From Olsenella porci (GTDB lineage Bacteria > Actinomycetota > Coriobacteriia > Coriobacteriales > Atopobiaceae), in contig NZ_VUNC01000002.1 of NCBI RefSeq assembly GCF_009695875.1, positions 1 to 64,000 of the forward strand: 64,000 nucleotides of DNA, given 5' to 3'. Position numbers and translations under genes: made by a program. Positions within the stretch are counted from its first letter, which is position 1; the number at the start of each line of letters is the position of its first letter. This document shows, in pieces, positions 51,644-61,143 of the stretch. The notes beneath the pieces were generated by a model. The model made no database searches. It was not told the origin of the DNA and worked only from the letters and a program-made list of their open reading frames with translations.

Positions 51644-53914
51644 ATGCACATGAGGGAAGAGTGGGGCGGCTTCACAGCTGGACACTGGACGGACGACGTC
51701 AACGTCCGCGACTTCGTCCAGCGCAACTACACGCCCTACGACGGAGACGAGTCGTTCCTTGAGGGCCCCACCAAGGCGACCGACACCCTATGGGGCAAGG
51801 TCCAGGAGCTGCAGGCGCAGGAGCGCGCCAACGGCGGGGTCCTCGACTGCGAGACCGAGGTCGTCTCGGGCCTGACCGCCTACGGTCCCGGGTACATCGA
51901 CCCCGAGCTCAAGGACCTGGAGAAGGTCGTGGGGCTGCAGACCGACAAGCCTCTCAAGCGAGCCTTCATGCCCTACGGCGGCATCAAGATGGCCGAGCAG
52001 GCAGCCGAGAGCTACGGCTACAAGATCAACCCCAAGTACCACAAGATCTTCAACGAGTACCACAAGACCCACAACCAGGCGGTCTTCGACGCGTACACGC
52101 CGGAGATGCGCGCGGCGCGCCACAGCCACGTGATCACCGGCCTGCCCGACACCTACGGCCGTGGCCGCATCGTGGGCGACTACAGGCGCGTGGCGCTCTA
52201 TGGCATCGACTTCCTGATCGCCAAGAAGCAGGAGGACCTCCTCAACTGCGGCGACGGCACCATGACCGACGACGTGATCAGGCTCCGCGAGGAGATCGCC
52301 GAGCAGATCCGCGCCCTCAAGGGCATGAAGGAGATGGCCGCCGCCTACGGGTACGACATCAGCCAGCCCGCGCGTGACGCCCACGAGGCCGTGCAGTGGC
52401 TCTACTTTGGCTACCTTGCCGCCATCAAGACCCAGAACGGCGCCGCCATGTCCGTGGGTCGCATCTCCACGTTCCTGGACATCTACATGCAGCGCGACCT
52501 TGCGGCGGGCAAGATCACTGAGTCCGAGGCCCAGGAGCTCATCGACCACCTGGTCCTCAAGTTCCGCATGGTCAAGTTCGCCCGCATCCCCTCGTACAAC
52601 GAGCTGTTCTCGGGCGACCCCGTGTGGGCGACGCTCGAGGTCGCTGGCCTTGGCCAGGACGGTCGCTCCATGGTGACCAAGAACGACTTCCGCTTCCTCC
52701 ACACGCTCGAGAACATGGGGCCGGCGCCCGAGCCCAACCTCACGGTGCTGTACTCCAAGCGCCTTCCCGAGGCCTTCCGTCGCTACGCCGCCAAGATCTC
52801 CATCGACACCTCGTCCATCCAGTACGAGAACGACGACGTCATGCGCCCGGTCTGGGGTGACGACTACAGCATTTGCTGCTGCGTCTCCGCGACCGAGACG
52901 GGCAAAGAGATGCAATTCTTCGGTGCCCGAGCCAACCTTGCCAAGTGCCTCAACTACGCCATCAACGGTGGCAAGGACGCAAAGTTCAACGACAAGCAGG
53001 GCAACCACATGCAGGTCGGTCCTGAGCTTGCGCCCATCACGTCCGAGTACCTTGACTACGACGAGGTTATGCACAAGTTCGACCTCATGATGGACTGGCT
53101 CGCCGGCCTCTACGTCAACATCCTCGACCTCATTCAGTACATGCACGACAAGTACTACTACGAGGCCGCCGAGATGGCGCTCATCGACACCAACGTGCGG
53201 CGCACCTTCGCAACGGGCATCGCGGGCTTCTCTCACGTGGTCGACTCCCTGAGCGCCATCAAGTACGCCAAGGTCAAGACCGTTCGAGACGAGAGCGGCC
53301 TCGTGGTCGACTACAAGGTCGAGGGTGACTTCCCGCGCTACGGCAACGACGACGACAGGGCCGACGACATCGCCGTGTGGCTGCTCAAGACCTTCATGAC
53401 CAAGATCCGCAAGCACCACACCTATCGCAACTCCGAGCCCACGACCTCGATCCTGACCATCACGTCCAACGTGGTGTACGGCAAGGCGACCGGCGCGCTG
53501 CCTGACGGGCGCCCCGCCTACACGCCGTTCTCGCCCGGCGCCAACCCCTCCTACGGAGCCGAGAAGAACGGGCTTCTCGCCTCGCTCAACTCCGTCGCCA
53601 AGCTCCCGTACGAGTACGCGCTCGACGGCATCTCCAACACCCAGACCATCAACCCGGGTGCCTTGGGCAACGACGAGGGGCAGCGCATCGGCAACCTGGT
53701 CCACGTGCTGGACGGCTACTTTAGCGAGGGCGCGCATCACCTCAACGTGAACGTATTTGGCGTCGACAAGCTCAAGGACGCCATGGAGCACCCCGAGAAG
53801 CCCGAGTACGCCAACTTCACCATCCGCGTCTCTGGCTACGCCGTCAAGTTCATCGACCTAACGCACGAGCAGCAGCTCGACGTCATCGCGCGCACCTGCC
53901 ACGACCGCATGTAG
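51644..53914 (+). CDS. pflB: Pyruvate formate-lyase (formate acetyltransferase)
   Basis: PflB converts pyruvate and CoA to acetyl-CoA and formate in anaerobes. The 756-residue protein begins [20 protein letters not shown] and has the active-site cysteines at 411-413 ([12 protein letters not shown]) and the radical Gly731 in RVSGYAVKF near the C-terminus. ATG 51644 is used because GGAAGGAG lies 5 nt upstream; ATG 51629 is in frame. A perfect 14-bp hairpin terminator follows. No formate channel (focA) is adjacent. Confidence 0.97.
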   Translation: MHMREEWGGFTAGHWTDDVNVRDFVQRNYTPYDGDESFLEGPTKATDTLWGKVQELQAQERANGGVLDCETEVVSGLTAYGPGYIDPELKDLEKVVGLQTDKPLKRAFMPYGGIKMAEQAAESYGYKINPKYHKIFNEYHKTHNQAVFDAYTPEMRAARHSHVITGLPDTYGRGRIVGDYRRVALYGIDFLIAKKQEDLLNCGDGTMTDDVIRLREEIAEQIRALKGMKEMAAAYGYDISQPARDAHEAVQWLYFGYLAAIKTQNGAAMSVGRISTFLDIYMQRDLAAGKITESEAQELIDHLVLKFRMVKFARIPSYNELFSGDPVWATLEVAGLGQDGRSMVTKNDFRFLHTLENMGPAPEPNLTVLYSKRLPEAFRRYAAKISIDTSSIQYENDDVMRPVWGDDYSICCCVSATETGKEMQFFGARANLAKCLNYAINGGKDAKFNDKQGNHMQVGPELAPITSEYLDYDEVMHKFDLMMDWLAGLYVNILDLIQYMHDKYYYEAAEMALIDTNVRRTFATGIAGFSHVVDSLSAIKYAKVKTVRDESGLVVDYKVEGDFPRYGNDDDRADDIAVWLLKTFMTKIRKHHTYRNSEPTTSILTITSNVVYGKATGALPDGRPAYTPFSPGANPSYGAEKNGLLASLNSVAKLPYEYALDGISNTQTINPGALGNDEGQRIGNLVHVLDGYFSEGAHHLNVNVFGVDKLKDAMEHPEKPEYANFTIRVSGYAVKFIDLTHEQQLDVIARTCHDRM

Positions 53915-53948
53915 GTTCTGCTGTAGGTCCTGTCAGAAGCTTACGCAC

Positions 53949-53990
53949 GGGGAGGGCGACCACGAGAATTGGTCGCCCTCCCCATTCTTC
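53949..53990 (+). terminator. Terminator after pflB
   Basis: Arms GGGGAGGGCGACCA (53949-53962) and TGGTCGCCCTCCCC (53970-53983) are exact, around CGAGAAT, followed by ATTCTTC. Confidence 0.9.
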
Positions 53991-54040
53991 GAACTAATTT
54001 CCCACTTTACATAACATATATTATCGCGGTTATATAAGGG

Positions 54041-54078
54041 GAAAGAAAAGGGCGCCTCCCACTTTGGAACGACGCCCT
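54041..54078 (-). terminator. Intrinsic terminator after trxB (minus strand)
   Basis: Read on the minus strand, AGGGCGTC (complement of 54071-54078) pairs with GGCGCCCT (complement of 54049-54056), eight pairs with one G-U, followed by TTTCTTTC. It lies about 25 bp past the trxB stop. Confidence 0.7.
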
Positions 54079-54103
54079 CTGGCATCCCACGTTTCTGGCG
54101 AAG

Positions 54104-55054
54104 CTACCCCTCGAGCGGCTGTCCGAGGAACGTGGCAACGCTGGTTGCCGCGACGGCGCCATCGGACGCAGCCGTGATGACCTGCCTGAGCGGGGTACGC
54201 CTGACGTCTCCGGCTGCATAGAGTCCCGGCGTACGCGTTGCCATGTGGTCATCGGTAACGACGTAGCCCCTGGGATCGAGCTCAGCAAGTCCCTCGACGA
54301 GGCTGGAGCCAGGAACGCGTCCGACGAAGACGAAAACGCCAAAGGAGCCCTCGTCGTATTTCTCGGTCGTCTCGCGTCCGCTGAGATTGTCTCGAAGCGT
54401 GACCCCGCTCAGGAGCGTCCCGCCCGTCACGGAAACGAGCGACGTGTTGAACCTGACTTCGAGCTTGGGGTTCTGGCTCACCTCGCGAGCGACGAGCGCC
54501 GTGGCGCGCAGGTGGTCCTTCCTCACCAGCAGCGTGACCTTGCTTGCGAACTTTGACAGGAAGAGCGCCTCCTCGCAGGCGGAGTTGCCGCCGCCCACCA
54601 CGAACACCTGCTTGCCGCGATAGAACATGCCATCGCACGTGGCGCAGTACGAGACGCCGTGGCCGCGAAACTCCCTTTCGCCCTCAAAGCCCGCCTCGCG
54701 CGGCGAGGCTCCTCCGGCAAGGATGACTGCCTTGGAGGCATAGCTCCCAGAGGACGTGGCAACGGTGAAGATTCCGGTCGTATCGTCCCGCTCGATTGAT
54801 CTGACATCTTCCATGCGGATGTCTGCGCCAAACTCCTCGGCCTGCCCCTTCATTGCGTCAGAGAGGCTAAAGCCGTCGGTGTGCGGCAGACCCGGGTAGT
54901 TGTCTATCTCACTCGTGAGGATGGCCTGGCCGCCCACGGCCTCCTGCTCGAGGGTAACGGTGTCGAGCAAAGCGCGTGCGGCATACAAAGATGCAGAGAG
55001 TCCCGCAGGGCCGCCACCGACAATGACCAAATCCCTTATATGCTGGGTGCTCAT
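54104..55054 (-). CDS. trxB: Thioredoxin reductase-type FAD/NAD(P)-dependent oxidoreductase
   Basis: TrxB passes electrons from NADPH to thioredoxin. The 316-residue protein has the FAD motif VIVGGGPAGLSASLYAARA, the redox-active disulfide SYCATCDGMF, the NADPH-binding VVGGGNSACEEALFLSKF, and the C-terminal GLYAAGDVRRTPLRQVITA, all standard. ATG 55054 (MSTQHIRDLVIVGGG) is used because GGGGAG lies upstream; an ATG at 55084 is in frame. No thioredoxin or peroxiredoxin gene is next to it, so the partner is elsewhere. It is on the minus strand, with its own terminator. Confidence 0.92.
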   Translation of the reverse strand: MSTQHIRDLVIVGGGPAGLSASLYAARALLDTVTLEQEAVGGQAILTSEIDNYPGLPHTDGFSLSDAMKGQAEEFGADIRMEDVRSIERDDTTGIFTVATSSGSYASKAVILAGGASPREAGFEGEREFRGHGVSYCATCDGMFYRGKQVFVVGGGNSACEEALFLSKFASKVTLLVRKDHLRATALVAREVSQNPKLEVRFNTSLVSVTGGTLLSGVTLRDNLSGRETTEKYDEGSFGVFVFVGRVPGSSLVEGLAELDPRGYVVTDDHMATRTPGLYAAGDVRRTPLRQVITAASDGAVAATSVATFLGQPLEG

Positions 55055-55156
55055 GGTGCACTCCCCTTTCGTTGACTGTTGCACGTATACCCCATATGGG
55101 GCAACGACAGTTATGTTAGGCAGAGACTCACATATCTTTCATGGGGCGTAGACATG

Positions 55157-55189
55157 AAAAAGGGACCCGCCCCTGTGGGCGGGTCCCTT
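55157..55189 (-). terminator. Terminator after the purine permease (minus strand)
   Basis: The perfect 13-bp stem AAGGGACCCGCCC / GGGCGGGTCCCTT with a 4-nt loop is followed on the minus strand by a T-run (complement of AAAA at 55157-55161). It is 21 bp past the stop of the gene at 55210. Confidence 0.9.
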
Positions 55190-55209
55190 GACCAGATCTG
55201 TTTGGAAGC

Positions 55210-56523
55210 CTAGACGAGCAGGAAGTAGACGATGAAGGCGATGGTGGCCACCCACATGAGCGGCTTGATCTCCTTGATCTTGCCGGTGACGGCGGCAACG
55301 ATCACGTAGGCGATGAAGCCGAGGCCGATGCCGTCGGAGATGGAATAGGTGAAGGGGATGCCCGCGATGACCATGAACGCGGGGAAGCCCTGGAGCACGT
55401 CGGACCAGTCGATGTCAACGACGTCGCCCATCATGAGGAAGCCGACGATAACGAGGGCACCGCAGGTGGCGGCGGAGTTAACGATGGTGATGACGGGGGC
55501 GAAGAACGCAGCGAGGATGAAGAGGACGCCGGTGGTCACCGAGGTCAGGCCGGTACGGCCGCCGTCTGCGGCGCCAGAGGACGACTCGACGAACGTGGTG
55601 ATGGAGGAGGCGCCGACGAAGCCACCGACCGCGGCGGCGATGGAGTCGACGGTCAGGATCTGGCGGATGTCCTCCACGTTGCCGTCCTCGGTGAGGAAGT
55701 CGCCCTGCTTGGCGACCGCCATGGCGGTGCCCATGGTGTCGAAGAAGTCGGACATCATGAGCGAGAAGGCGAACACGAGGAGCGCGGGAGTGGCGAACAC
55801 CTTGGCGATGCCCATGACGCCGTTGGCGTCGGTCTGGAACGGCGCCGCGAAGGTCGAGAAGTCAAGGCCGGAGACGATGCCGCTGGGGGCCTGGGTGACG
55901 CCCAGAGGGATGCCTGCGACCATGGCGATGATGATGCCCCAGAGCAGGGCACCCTTGACGTTCATGACGAAGAGGATGACCGAGGCGATGATGGAGATCA
56001 TGCCAACGATGAACCCGGGGTCCGTGACGTTGCCAAGCGCCACCATCGTGCTCTCGTTGGCGACGATGACGCCACCGTCCTTGAGGCCGATCATCGCGAT
56101 GAAGAGTCCAAGTCCAACCGAGATCGCATGGCGAAGCGAAACGGGGATGGCGTCCATGACGGCCTCGCGCAGCCCGCAGAGAACCAGGACTGTGATCGCG
56201 ACGCCCTCGATGAAGACGACGGCCATGGCGGCGTGCCAGTCACCGTTGGTCATGCCAGTGAGGGTGTAGGCGACGACGGCGTTGATGCCCATGCCCGAGG
56301 CGCAGGCAAGAGGGCGGTTGGCGAACAGGCCCATGCAAATCGTCATGATGCCGGCGCCAAGGCAGGTAGCGGTGACGGCTGCCATCGCGGGAACGCCCGC
56401 CTCCTGGAGAAGGGCGGGGTTGACGGCGATGATGTACGCCATGGCCAGGAACGTGGTGAGTCCCGCTCGCACCTCCTGGCCGACCGACGAGCCCCTCTCG
56501 CCCGTCTTGAAGAACTTGTCCAT
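55210..56523 (-). CDS. NCS2-family purine permease (adenine/hypoxanthine/guanine type)
   Basis: This 437-residue transporter has about 12-14 membrane helices and the AzgA/PbuG-branch pattern: GLTTFLAMAYIIAVNPALL, MGLFANRPLACASGMGINAV, GVGLFIAMIGLKDGGVI-like region, FSLMMSDFFDTMGTAMAVAK and VGASSITTFVESSSGAADGG. The substrate is inferred as hypoxanthine, adenine or guanine from family membership. ATG 56523 follows GAGAGAGG. It pairs with apt for purine salvage. No purine riboswitch is seen in the 119-bp upstream gap. Confidence 0.88.
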   Translation of the reverse strand: MDKFFKTGERGSSVGQEVRAGLTTFLAMAYIIAVNPALLQEAGVPAMAAVTATCLGAGIMTICMGLFANRPLACASGMGINAVVAYTLTGMTNGDWHAAMAVVFIEGVAITVLVLCGLREAVMDAIPVSLRHAISVGLGLFIAMIGLKDGGVIVANESTMVALGNVTDPGFIVGMISIIASVILFVMNVKGALLWGIIIAMVAGIPLGVTQAPSGIVSGLDFSTFAAPFQTDANGVMGIAKVFATPALLVFAFSLMMSDFFDTMGTAMAVAKQGDFLTEDGNVEDIRQILTVDSIAAAVGGFVGASSITTFVESSSGAADGGRTGLTSVTTGVLFILAAFFAPVITIVNSAATCGALVIVGFLMMGDVVDIDWSDVLQGFPAFMVIAGIPFTYSISDGIGLGFIAYVIVAAVTGKIKEIKPLMWVATIAFIVYFLLV

Positions 56524-56642
56524 GTTGAGACCTCTCTCCCATGCCACCAGAGAACAACAGAAACCGGCGGACACCTGGCAGCATGCCCCCACCAGCCAAT
56601 CTCACGGCCGCTCACACGGCCGGGAAACCCAGAAGGAAGAAA

Positions 56643-57098
56643 CTAGACCCCAGAGGAGCCGAACCCGCCGGCCCCACGATCGGTATCGTCGAGCTCACCC
56701 TTCTCAACCAGCTTGACGAAGGGAACCTGAAGGATGACGAGTTGGGCGATGCGCTCACCGCGCTCAATGTGAATGTCTTTGACGGGGTCGAGATTGATGG
56801 CGCAGACTTTGAGCTCGCCGCGATAGTGAGAGTCTATGAGACCGGGGGTGTTTGCCATTGACAGGCCCTCGCGTAGAGCGAGGCCGCTACGCGGCTGAAC
56901 GTATCCCGCATAGCCCTCGGGAATGGCAACCGCCAACCCGGTGGAGACGAGCCTGCGCTCAAATGGCTTAAGGACCACGTCCTCGCTCGACCTGAGGTCA
57001 AGCCCGGCATCGCCGGCGTATGCATACGACGGGAGCTCGACCCCCCCGTCGATACGCTTGACCGCTACCTGGATATGAGCCTGCTCGTCCCTGCTCAT
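56643..57098 (-). CDS. dut: dUTP diphosphatase
   Basis: Dut hydrolyses dUTP to dUMP and pyrophosphate, keeping uracil out of DNA. The 151-residue trimeric type shows all five motifs in order: [34 protein letters not shown] and [10 protein letters not shown]. It lies 15 bp downstream of nrdR on the same strand, a sensible nucleotide-metabolism pair. Confidence 0.95.
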   Translation of the reverse strand: MSRDEQAHIQVAVKRIDGGVELPSYAYAGDAGLDLRSSEDVVLKPFERRLVSTGLAVAIPEGYAGYVQPRSGLALREGLSMANTPGLIDSHYRGELKVCAINLDPVKDIHIERGERIAQLVILQVPFVKLVEKGELDDTDRGAGGFGSSGV

Positions 57099-57113
57099 CT
57101 GACCTCCAACCTG

Positions 57114-57572
57114 CTAGGACTGCTCTTCCATGATGCTCTTGAGCTCCTCGCTGAACTCGTCGATGTCCTTGAAGTCGCGATAAACCGAGGCGAATCGTAC
57201 ATAGGCGACCTTGTCAATGTCCACGAGCCTCTGGAGGACCATCTTGCCAATCTCCTGCGAGGAGACCTCGGTCTGCCCCTTGTCCCTCAGCTCGTTCTCG
57301 ATGCTATCGATGAGGGCGTCGAGGCTCTCGATGGGGATGTCTCGCTTGACGGTGGCTGCAACGAGGCCACGCATCACCTTCTGCCTGTTGAAGGTCTCCT
57401 TGCGCCCATCCTTCTTCACAACCAGCAGGGGCATATCCTCCCTGCGCTCGTAGGTGGTGAAGCGAGTGCCGCATCGAACGCACTCACGCCTTCTCCTGAT
57501 GGCGTCGTGGCTCTCGGACGGACGAGAATCTACAACCTTTGATTCCTCACAACCACACTTTGGACAGCGCAT
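57114..57572 (-). CDS. nrdR: Transcriptional repressor NrdR
   Basis: NrdR senses ATP/dATP and represses ribonucleotide reductase genes. The 152-residue protein has the N-terminal zinc ribbon (MRCPKCGCEESKVVDSRPS and ECVRCGTRFTTYER) and an ATP-cone (VVKKDGRKETFNRQKVMRGL to about residue 140). ATG 57572 follows GGAGGAAG. The regulated nrd genes are not in the window. Confidence 0.95.
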   Translation of the reverse strand: MRCPKCGCEESKVVDSRPSESHDAIRRRRECVRCGTRFTTYERREDMPLLVVKKDGRKETFNRQKVMRGLVAATVKRDIPIESLDALIDSIENELRDKGQTEVSSQEIGKMVLQRLVDIDKVAYVRFASVYRDFKDIDEFSEELKSIMEEQS

Positions 57573-57651
57573 CTTCCTCCATCGGTAGACGACGCGCATA
57601 AAGGTATCACAGAAGCAGCACCAAAAGACAAAAGACCTAGAAAGGAAACCA

Positions 57652-57665
57652 AGCGTTTAAACGCT
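57652..57665. repeat. 14-bp palindrome between nrdR and the LysM gene
   Basis: AGCGTTTAAACGCT is a perfect palindrome 47 bp past the LysM gene stop. On the minus strand it is followed by TGGTTTCCTTTC, so it may terminate that gene. Confidence 0.45.
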
Positions 57666-57712
57666 GGCCCCCTATTCCAGGCCTTTCCCAAAATGGGCCT
57701 TGCGGCCCTCTC

Positions 57713-58162
57713 CTAGTTGTGAGAGACAGGAATCTGAAGCTGTTGTCCCACGCTGAGGGGGCTGCTTCCGAGTCCGTTGCGCTCAGAGATCCACTGCACG
57801 AGGTCGGAGGTCGAGACACCCTGTACAGGATGGCTCTCCGCGATGGACCAAACGGTGTCGCCACTTGCTACGCTGACGGTGGCAACTTGAGCCTGCCCCA
57901 AAACTTCGTCACGCTGCGAGGACTGAGCTGCCCCAGAGATCCCAACGCCGGCGAGCGAGACGGCACACACCATCGCAGCGACAATGATGAGTCCCCTTAC
58001 GCGTGAGCGGAGTTCACGCTCCTGCACGGGGGATGCATCATCCCCCGTGCATCCCCCCTGGAACACGCGAAGTCGGGGCTGCTCCTCGCTTGGTTGAAGG
58101 GCAAGGGATCCGTAGCACTGGTAGCCCTGATTCTGCGATGCGCTTGCATATGAGTTGTTCAT
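57713..58162 (-). CDS. LysM-domain membrane protein (YneA-like SOS cell-division inhibitor)
   Basis: The 149-residue protein starts MNNSYASASQNQGYQCYGSL (AAGGAG upstream of ATG 58162), has one membrane helix (LIIVAAMVCAVSLAGVGIS) and a C-terminal LysM domain (VASGDTVWSIAESHPVQGVS to the end). This is the layout of YneA and relatives, which are divergent from lexA and block septation during DNA damage. The divergent promoter region with SOS boxes supports the assignment. Activity is not demonstrated; the domain order and synteny are the evidence. In-frame sequence upstream of the ATG extends to 58273 but has no ribosome site. Confidence 0.82.
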   Translation of the reverse strand: MNNSYASASQNQGYQCYGSLALQPSEEQPRLRVFQGGCTGDDASPVQERELRSRVRGLIIVAAMVCAVSLAGVGISGAAQSSQRDEVLGQAQVATVSVASGDTVWSIAESHPVQGVSTSDLVQWISERNGLGSSPLSVGQQLQIPVSHN

Positions 58163-58221
58163 ATCTAATGTCTCCTTCGAATGTGTTGCCGTAGGTATAC
58201 CAATCACCCCGGACACAAATT

Positions 58222-58306
58222 CGAACGATGGGTTCGTGTTTGGAACACGTGTACTATGATAGGTATCGAACATATGTGCGTCAATGCAAAACCGAACATT
58301 TGTTTG
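58222..58306. promoter_or_regulatory. Divergent lexA/LysM control region with up to four SOS-box-like sites
   Basis: Gram-positive LexA boxes follow CGAAC-N4-GTTCG. Here CGAACATTTGTTTG (58293-58306) is a good match. CGAACATATGTGCG (58267-58280) and GGAACACGTGTACT (58242-58255) are partial matches. CGAACGATGGGTTCG (58222-58236) has the arms but a 5-bp centre. They lie between the divergent starts, as expected for autoregulated lexA and an SOS division inhibitor. Confidence 0.75.
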
Positions 58307-58354
58307 TGCTTAGTCTGCTCGTGAGGTACACTTAGAACCGAAGAAGGGAGAACC

Positions 58355-59002
58355 ATGGCAAGGGACCATCTGAGCAAGCGCCAGCAGCAGATTTATGACT
58401 TCATCTGCGCTTACACTACCGAGCACGGCTATCCGCCCTCGGTGAGGGAGATCGGGTCCGCAGTGGGTCTCGCCTCTCCCTCAACCGTTCATATGCATCT
58501 GAAGGTCCTCCAGGAGCATGGCCTCATCAAGAGGGATTCCAAGAAGCCTCGCACCATCGAGGTGGTTGCCGAGGGAGACGCACCGTCCCAGCCACTCGCA
58601 AAGGTCTCGCAGGACCTCGACCACAATGTGATCACACTGCCACTAGTTGGGAGGGTCGCTGCCGGCCAGCCCATCCTTGCGGAGCAGAACGTGGAGGAGA
58701 GCCTCTCCCTGCCCACGAGCATCGTGGGGGACTCCAGCTCCTTCATCCTGAGGGTGAGGGGGTGCTCCATGATCAACGCGGGCATCCTCGATGGAGACCT
58801 GATCGTCGTGAAGGAGCAGAGCGACGCGCATGATGGCGAGATCGTTGTTGCCCTCATTGACGACTCCGCCACCGTCAAGACCTTCTACCGCGAGGAGGGC
58901 CGGGTGCGTCTTCAGCCAGAGAACGACACGATGGAGCCCATCTACGTCAAGAACCCCAAGATTCTCGGCAGGGTCACCGCGCTCATCCGCTCCATCTCGT
59001 AG
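58355..59002 (+). CDS. lexA: LexA repressor
   Basis: LexA represses SOS genes and cleaves itself when RecA is activated. The 215-residue protein has the N-terminal winged helix (LSKRQQQIYDFICAYTTEHG and GLASPSTVHMHLKVLQEHGL) and a C-terminal S24 peptidase domain. The cleavage bond Ala103-Gly104, Ser138 (GCSMINAG) and Lys175 (ATVKTFY) are in place. GAAGGGAG precedes the ATG. It is followed 6 bp later by a DUF1624 gene. Confidence 0.96.
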   Translation: MARDHLSKRQQQIYDFICAYTTEHGYPPSVREIGSAVGLASPSTVHMHLKVLQEHGLIKRDSKKPRTIEVVAEGDAPSQPLAKVSQDLDHNVITLPLVGRVAAGQPILAEQNVEESLSLPTSIVGDSSSFILRVRGCSMINAGILDGDLIVVKEQSDAHDGEIVVALIDDSATVKTFYREEGRVRLQPENDTMEPIYVKNPKILGRVTALIRSIS

Positions 59003-59007
59003 CAGGC

Positions 59008-59772
59008 GTGAGCGGCACTGACGCTGCGGCCCAAAAGGTAAGGACGGGTCGCATCCACCTCATTGATTCAATACGCGGGTTCACCATCATCTCTATGGTG
59101 CTGTTCCACCTCTGCTACGACCTGAGGTTTATCAACGGCGTCCAGCTGTCCTTCTTCCGACCGTCGTTCATGGACGTGTGGAGGGATTCGATAAGCTGGA
59201 CCTTCCTCTTTGTGGCAGGACTCATGTACGCGCAGTCGCACGACAACGCCCGAAGGGGCGCCAAGTACCTGCTCGTCGGCCTGGCGGTCCGCATTGCCAC
59301 CACGGTTGCGAATGTGGATGTACCCGTAAGGTTTGGCATCTTCTTCTGCATGGGGGCATGCACCCTCGCCTGTCTTCTGCTCGACCGGTGCCGGCTACTC
59401 CCCCGCTCGGTCCCCGCTTGTCTCGCCTTGGCTGGAGCCTTCCTCCTCGTCCTCGGAGTCAACTCGGGTTATGTGGGCATCGACAATTGGGTTGTCAGAC
59501 TCCCCGGCGAGCTGTACTCCTGGGGTGGCCTCGCCTGGCTCGGGTTTCCCTCCCCAACCTTTGAGTCTGGCGACTATTACCCACTCCTCCCCTACCTTCT
59601 CATGTACCTCTCCGGGGCGACGCTCGGAAGGCACCTGAGGGAGAAAGGAGGCTATCCGGCGTGGGCATACGCGCAGGGGCCACGATGGCTCGAGTTTCTC
59701 GGCAGGCACACGATCGCGGTGTACCTGCTCCACCAGCCAATCATCCTCCTGGCCTTGGGGGACCTGCTGTAG
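59008..59772 (+). CDS. DUF1624 membrane protein (putative acyltransferase)
   Basis: The 254-residue protein has about seven or eight membrane helices and the DUF1624 pattern: LIDSIRGFTIISMVLFHLCY near the start, FLFVAGLMYAQSHDNARRGA, and the C-terminal LEFLGRHTIAVYLLHQPIIL. This family is related to heparan-alpha-glucosaminide N-acetyltransferase-type enzymes and OafA-like acyltransferases; a histidine in FHLCYD is the candidate active-site residue. The GTG start is 5 bp after lexA, so it is co-transcribed and may be part of the SOS transcript. No substrate can be assigned. Confidence 0.82.
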   Translation: MSGTDAAAQKVRTGRIHLIDSIRGFTIISMVLFHLCYDLRFINGVQLSFFRPSFMDVWRDSISWTFLFVAGLMYAQSHDNARRGAKYLLVGLAVRIATTVANVDVPVRFGIFFCMGACTLACLLLDRCRLLPRSVPACLALAGAFLLVLGVNSGYVGIDNWVVRLPGELYSWGGLAWLGFPSPTFESGDYYPLLPYLLMYLSGATLGRHLREKGGYPAWAYAQGPRWLEFLGRHTIAVYLLHQPIILLALGDLL

Positions 59773-59841
59773 GGGCTTCTGTCTCGTGCAACAGACGCGG
59801 GCTGCACGGGCCTCGTCTGTTGTGCGGGGCGTGTTATGGCC

Positions 59842-61143
59842 CTATTCTGCCTGCTCCTCGCAGATGTACGGGGCTAGCGTCTGCGCCATTCTCTTGGATG
59901 CCTTCACGGTAGCTTGCAGACCGTCCTGCGTGTACTGCTCCCTCACGACCTGGCAGCGCTCATGGACCATCTTGAGGAGGAGACCCTTTTCGTAGGGCAC
60001 GCACACCGTTAATGTCTGGTCGCCAGACGCCGCCTCCTGGGAGACCTTGAGAAGGAGACCTCGGACGCCGGTGCCGTCGAGCGCGCTGATCATCACCGAG
60101 TCAGGCCGGAGTTCCTGCAATCGCGACCTCTCCTCGGGAGAAACCAGGTCGCACTTGTTGTAAACGACAATGGAGGGTATTTGGTCGGCGTGAATCTGAG
60201 TGAGGACATCCCTGACAGCTGCAACCTCACGCTCGGAGTTTGGGTCTGACGCGTCAACGACGTTCAGGATGAGGTCTGCCGCACGAACCTCTGCGAGGGT
60301 CGACTTGAATGACTCCACGAGCGTCGTGGGAAGCTTCTGAATGAACCCGACCGTGTCGGTGAGCGTGATGCGACGCCCCTCCTCGAGGTCAACGACGCGA
60401 GTGGTCGGGTCGAGGGTGGCAAACAGCTCGTCTCGAACGTAGACGCCTGCGCCGGTGAGCCGGTTGAGAAGGGTCGACTTCCCCGCGTTGGTGTAGCCTA
60501 CGAGCGAGACCCGGAACACCCCGGACTCCCAGCGGGCCTTGCTCCTGACCTCCCGCCTCGTCTCAACCTGGTCGAGCTCCTTGCGAAGCCAGGAGATGCG
60601 CTTGCGCACCAGGCGTCGGTCGACCTCGAGCTGGCTCTCGCCCTGCCCAAACCTGCTGCCAATGCCACCCCTGGTCTGCTCGCCCACCAGGTGGCTCCAC
60701 ATGCCGCGGAGCCTGGGAAGGACGTACTGCAGCTGTGCGAGCTGTACCTGGAGGCGCCCCTCGTGCGTCTTGGCATGAGTGCCAAAGATGTCGAGGATGA
60801 GGGCGGTTCGGTCGATGACCTTCACGGGCTCGCCTACGGCCTTCTCGAGGTTGGACTGCTGGGACGGGCTCAGCTCGTCGTCGAAGATCACGACGTCGGC
60901 TTCGAGCGCATGGACGAGACGTACGAGCTCCTGCACCTTGCCGCTTCCCATGAACGTGCGAGGCGTGGGCTTGTCGAGCCGCTGGGTGAGCTCGCCGATC
61001 ACTACAGCTCCATCGGTCTCGGCAAGACGCCCTAGCTCTGCCATGGACTCCTCGAGCGGCCAGTCCTCGCGGCCGAGGTCGATGCCAACGAGAATCGCGC
61101 GCTCGGGAACGGGCTTCGTCGAGATGGGCTCAAATCTACTCAT
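59842..61143 (-). CDS. hflX: GTPase HflX
   Basis: HflX is a ribosome-binding GTPase that splits stalled ribosomes, especially after stress. The 433-residue protein has an N-terminal HflX domain (RTFMGSGKVQELVRLVHALE and SPSQQSNLEKAVG), a coiled linker (RGGIGSRFGQGESQLEVDRR) and the GTPase domain with GYTNAGKSTLLNRLTG, DTVGFIQKLP and NKCD. ATG 61143 follows GAGAGGGGCGG. It overlaps the miaA stop by 8 bp, giving the miaB-miaA-hflX order. Confidence 0.95.
   Translation of the reverse strand: MSRFEPISTKPVPERAILVGIDLGREDWPLEESMAELGRLAETDGAVVIGELTQRLDKPTPRTFMGSGKVQELVRLVHALEADVVIFDDELSPSQQSNLEKAVGEPVKVIDRTALILDIFGTHAKTHEGRLQVQLAQLQYVLPRLRGMWSHLVGEQTRGGIGSRFGQGESQLEVDRRLVRKRISWLRKELDQVETRREVRSKARWESGVFRVSLVGYTNAGKSTLLNRLTGAGVYVRDELFATLDPTTRVVDLEEGRRITLTDTVGFIQKLPTTLVESFKSTLAEVRAADLILNVVDASDPNSEREVAAVRDVLTQIHADQIPSIVVYNKCDLVSPEERSRLQELRPDSVMISALDGTGVRGLLLKVSQEAASGDQTLTVCVPYEKGLLLKMVHERCQVVREQYTQDGLQATVKASKRMAQTLAPYICEEQAE

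Noticed and set aside
51788-53791. 667-codon minus-strand open frame opposite pflB
   Set aside because: Same shadow effect; pflB has every catalytic motif on the + strand.
56524-56642. Purine riboswitch upstream of the permease
   Set aside because: The 119-bp leader lacks the conserved purine-aptamer loops; only a short CGGCCG repeat is visible.
58307-58330. Further array unit in the lexA promoter (TGCTTAGTCTGCTCGTG)
   Set aside because: Only TGCTTA matches; the CTAG and CCTC blocks are absent and no partner lies 40-41 or 70 bp away.
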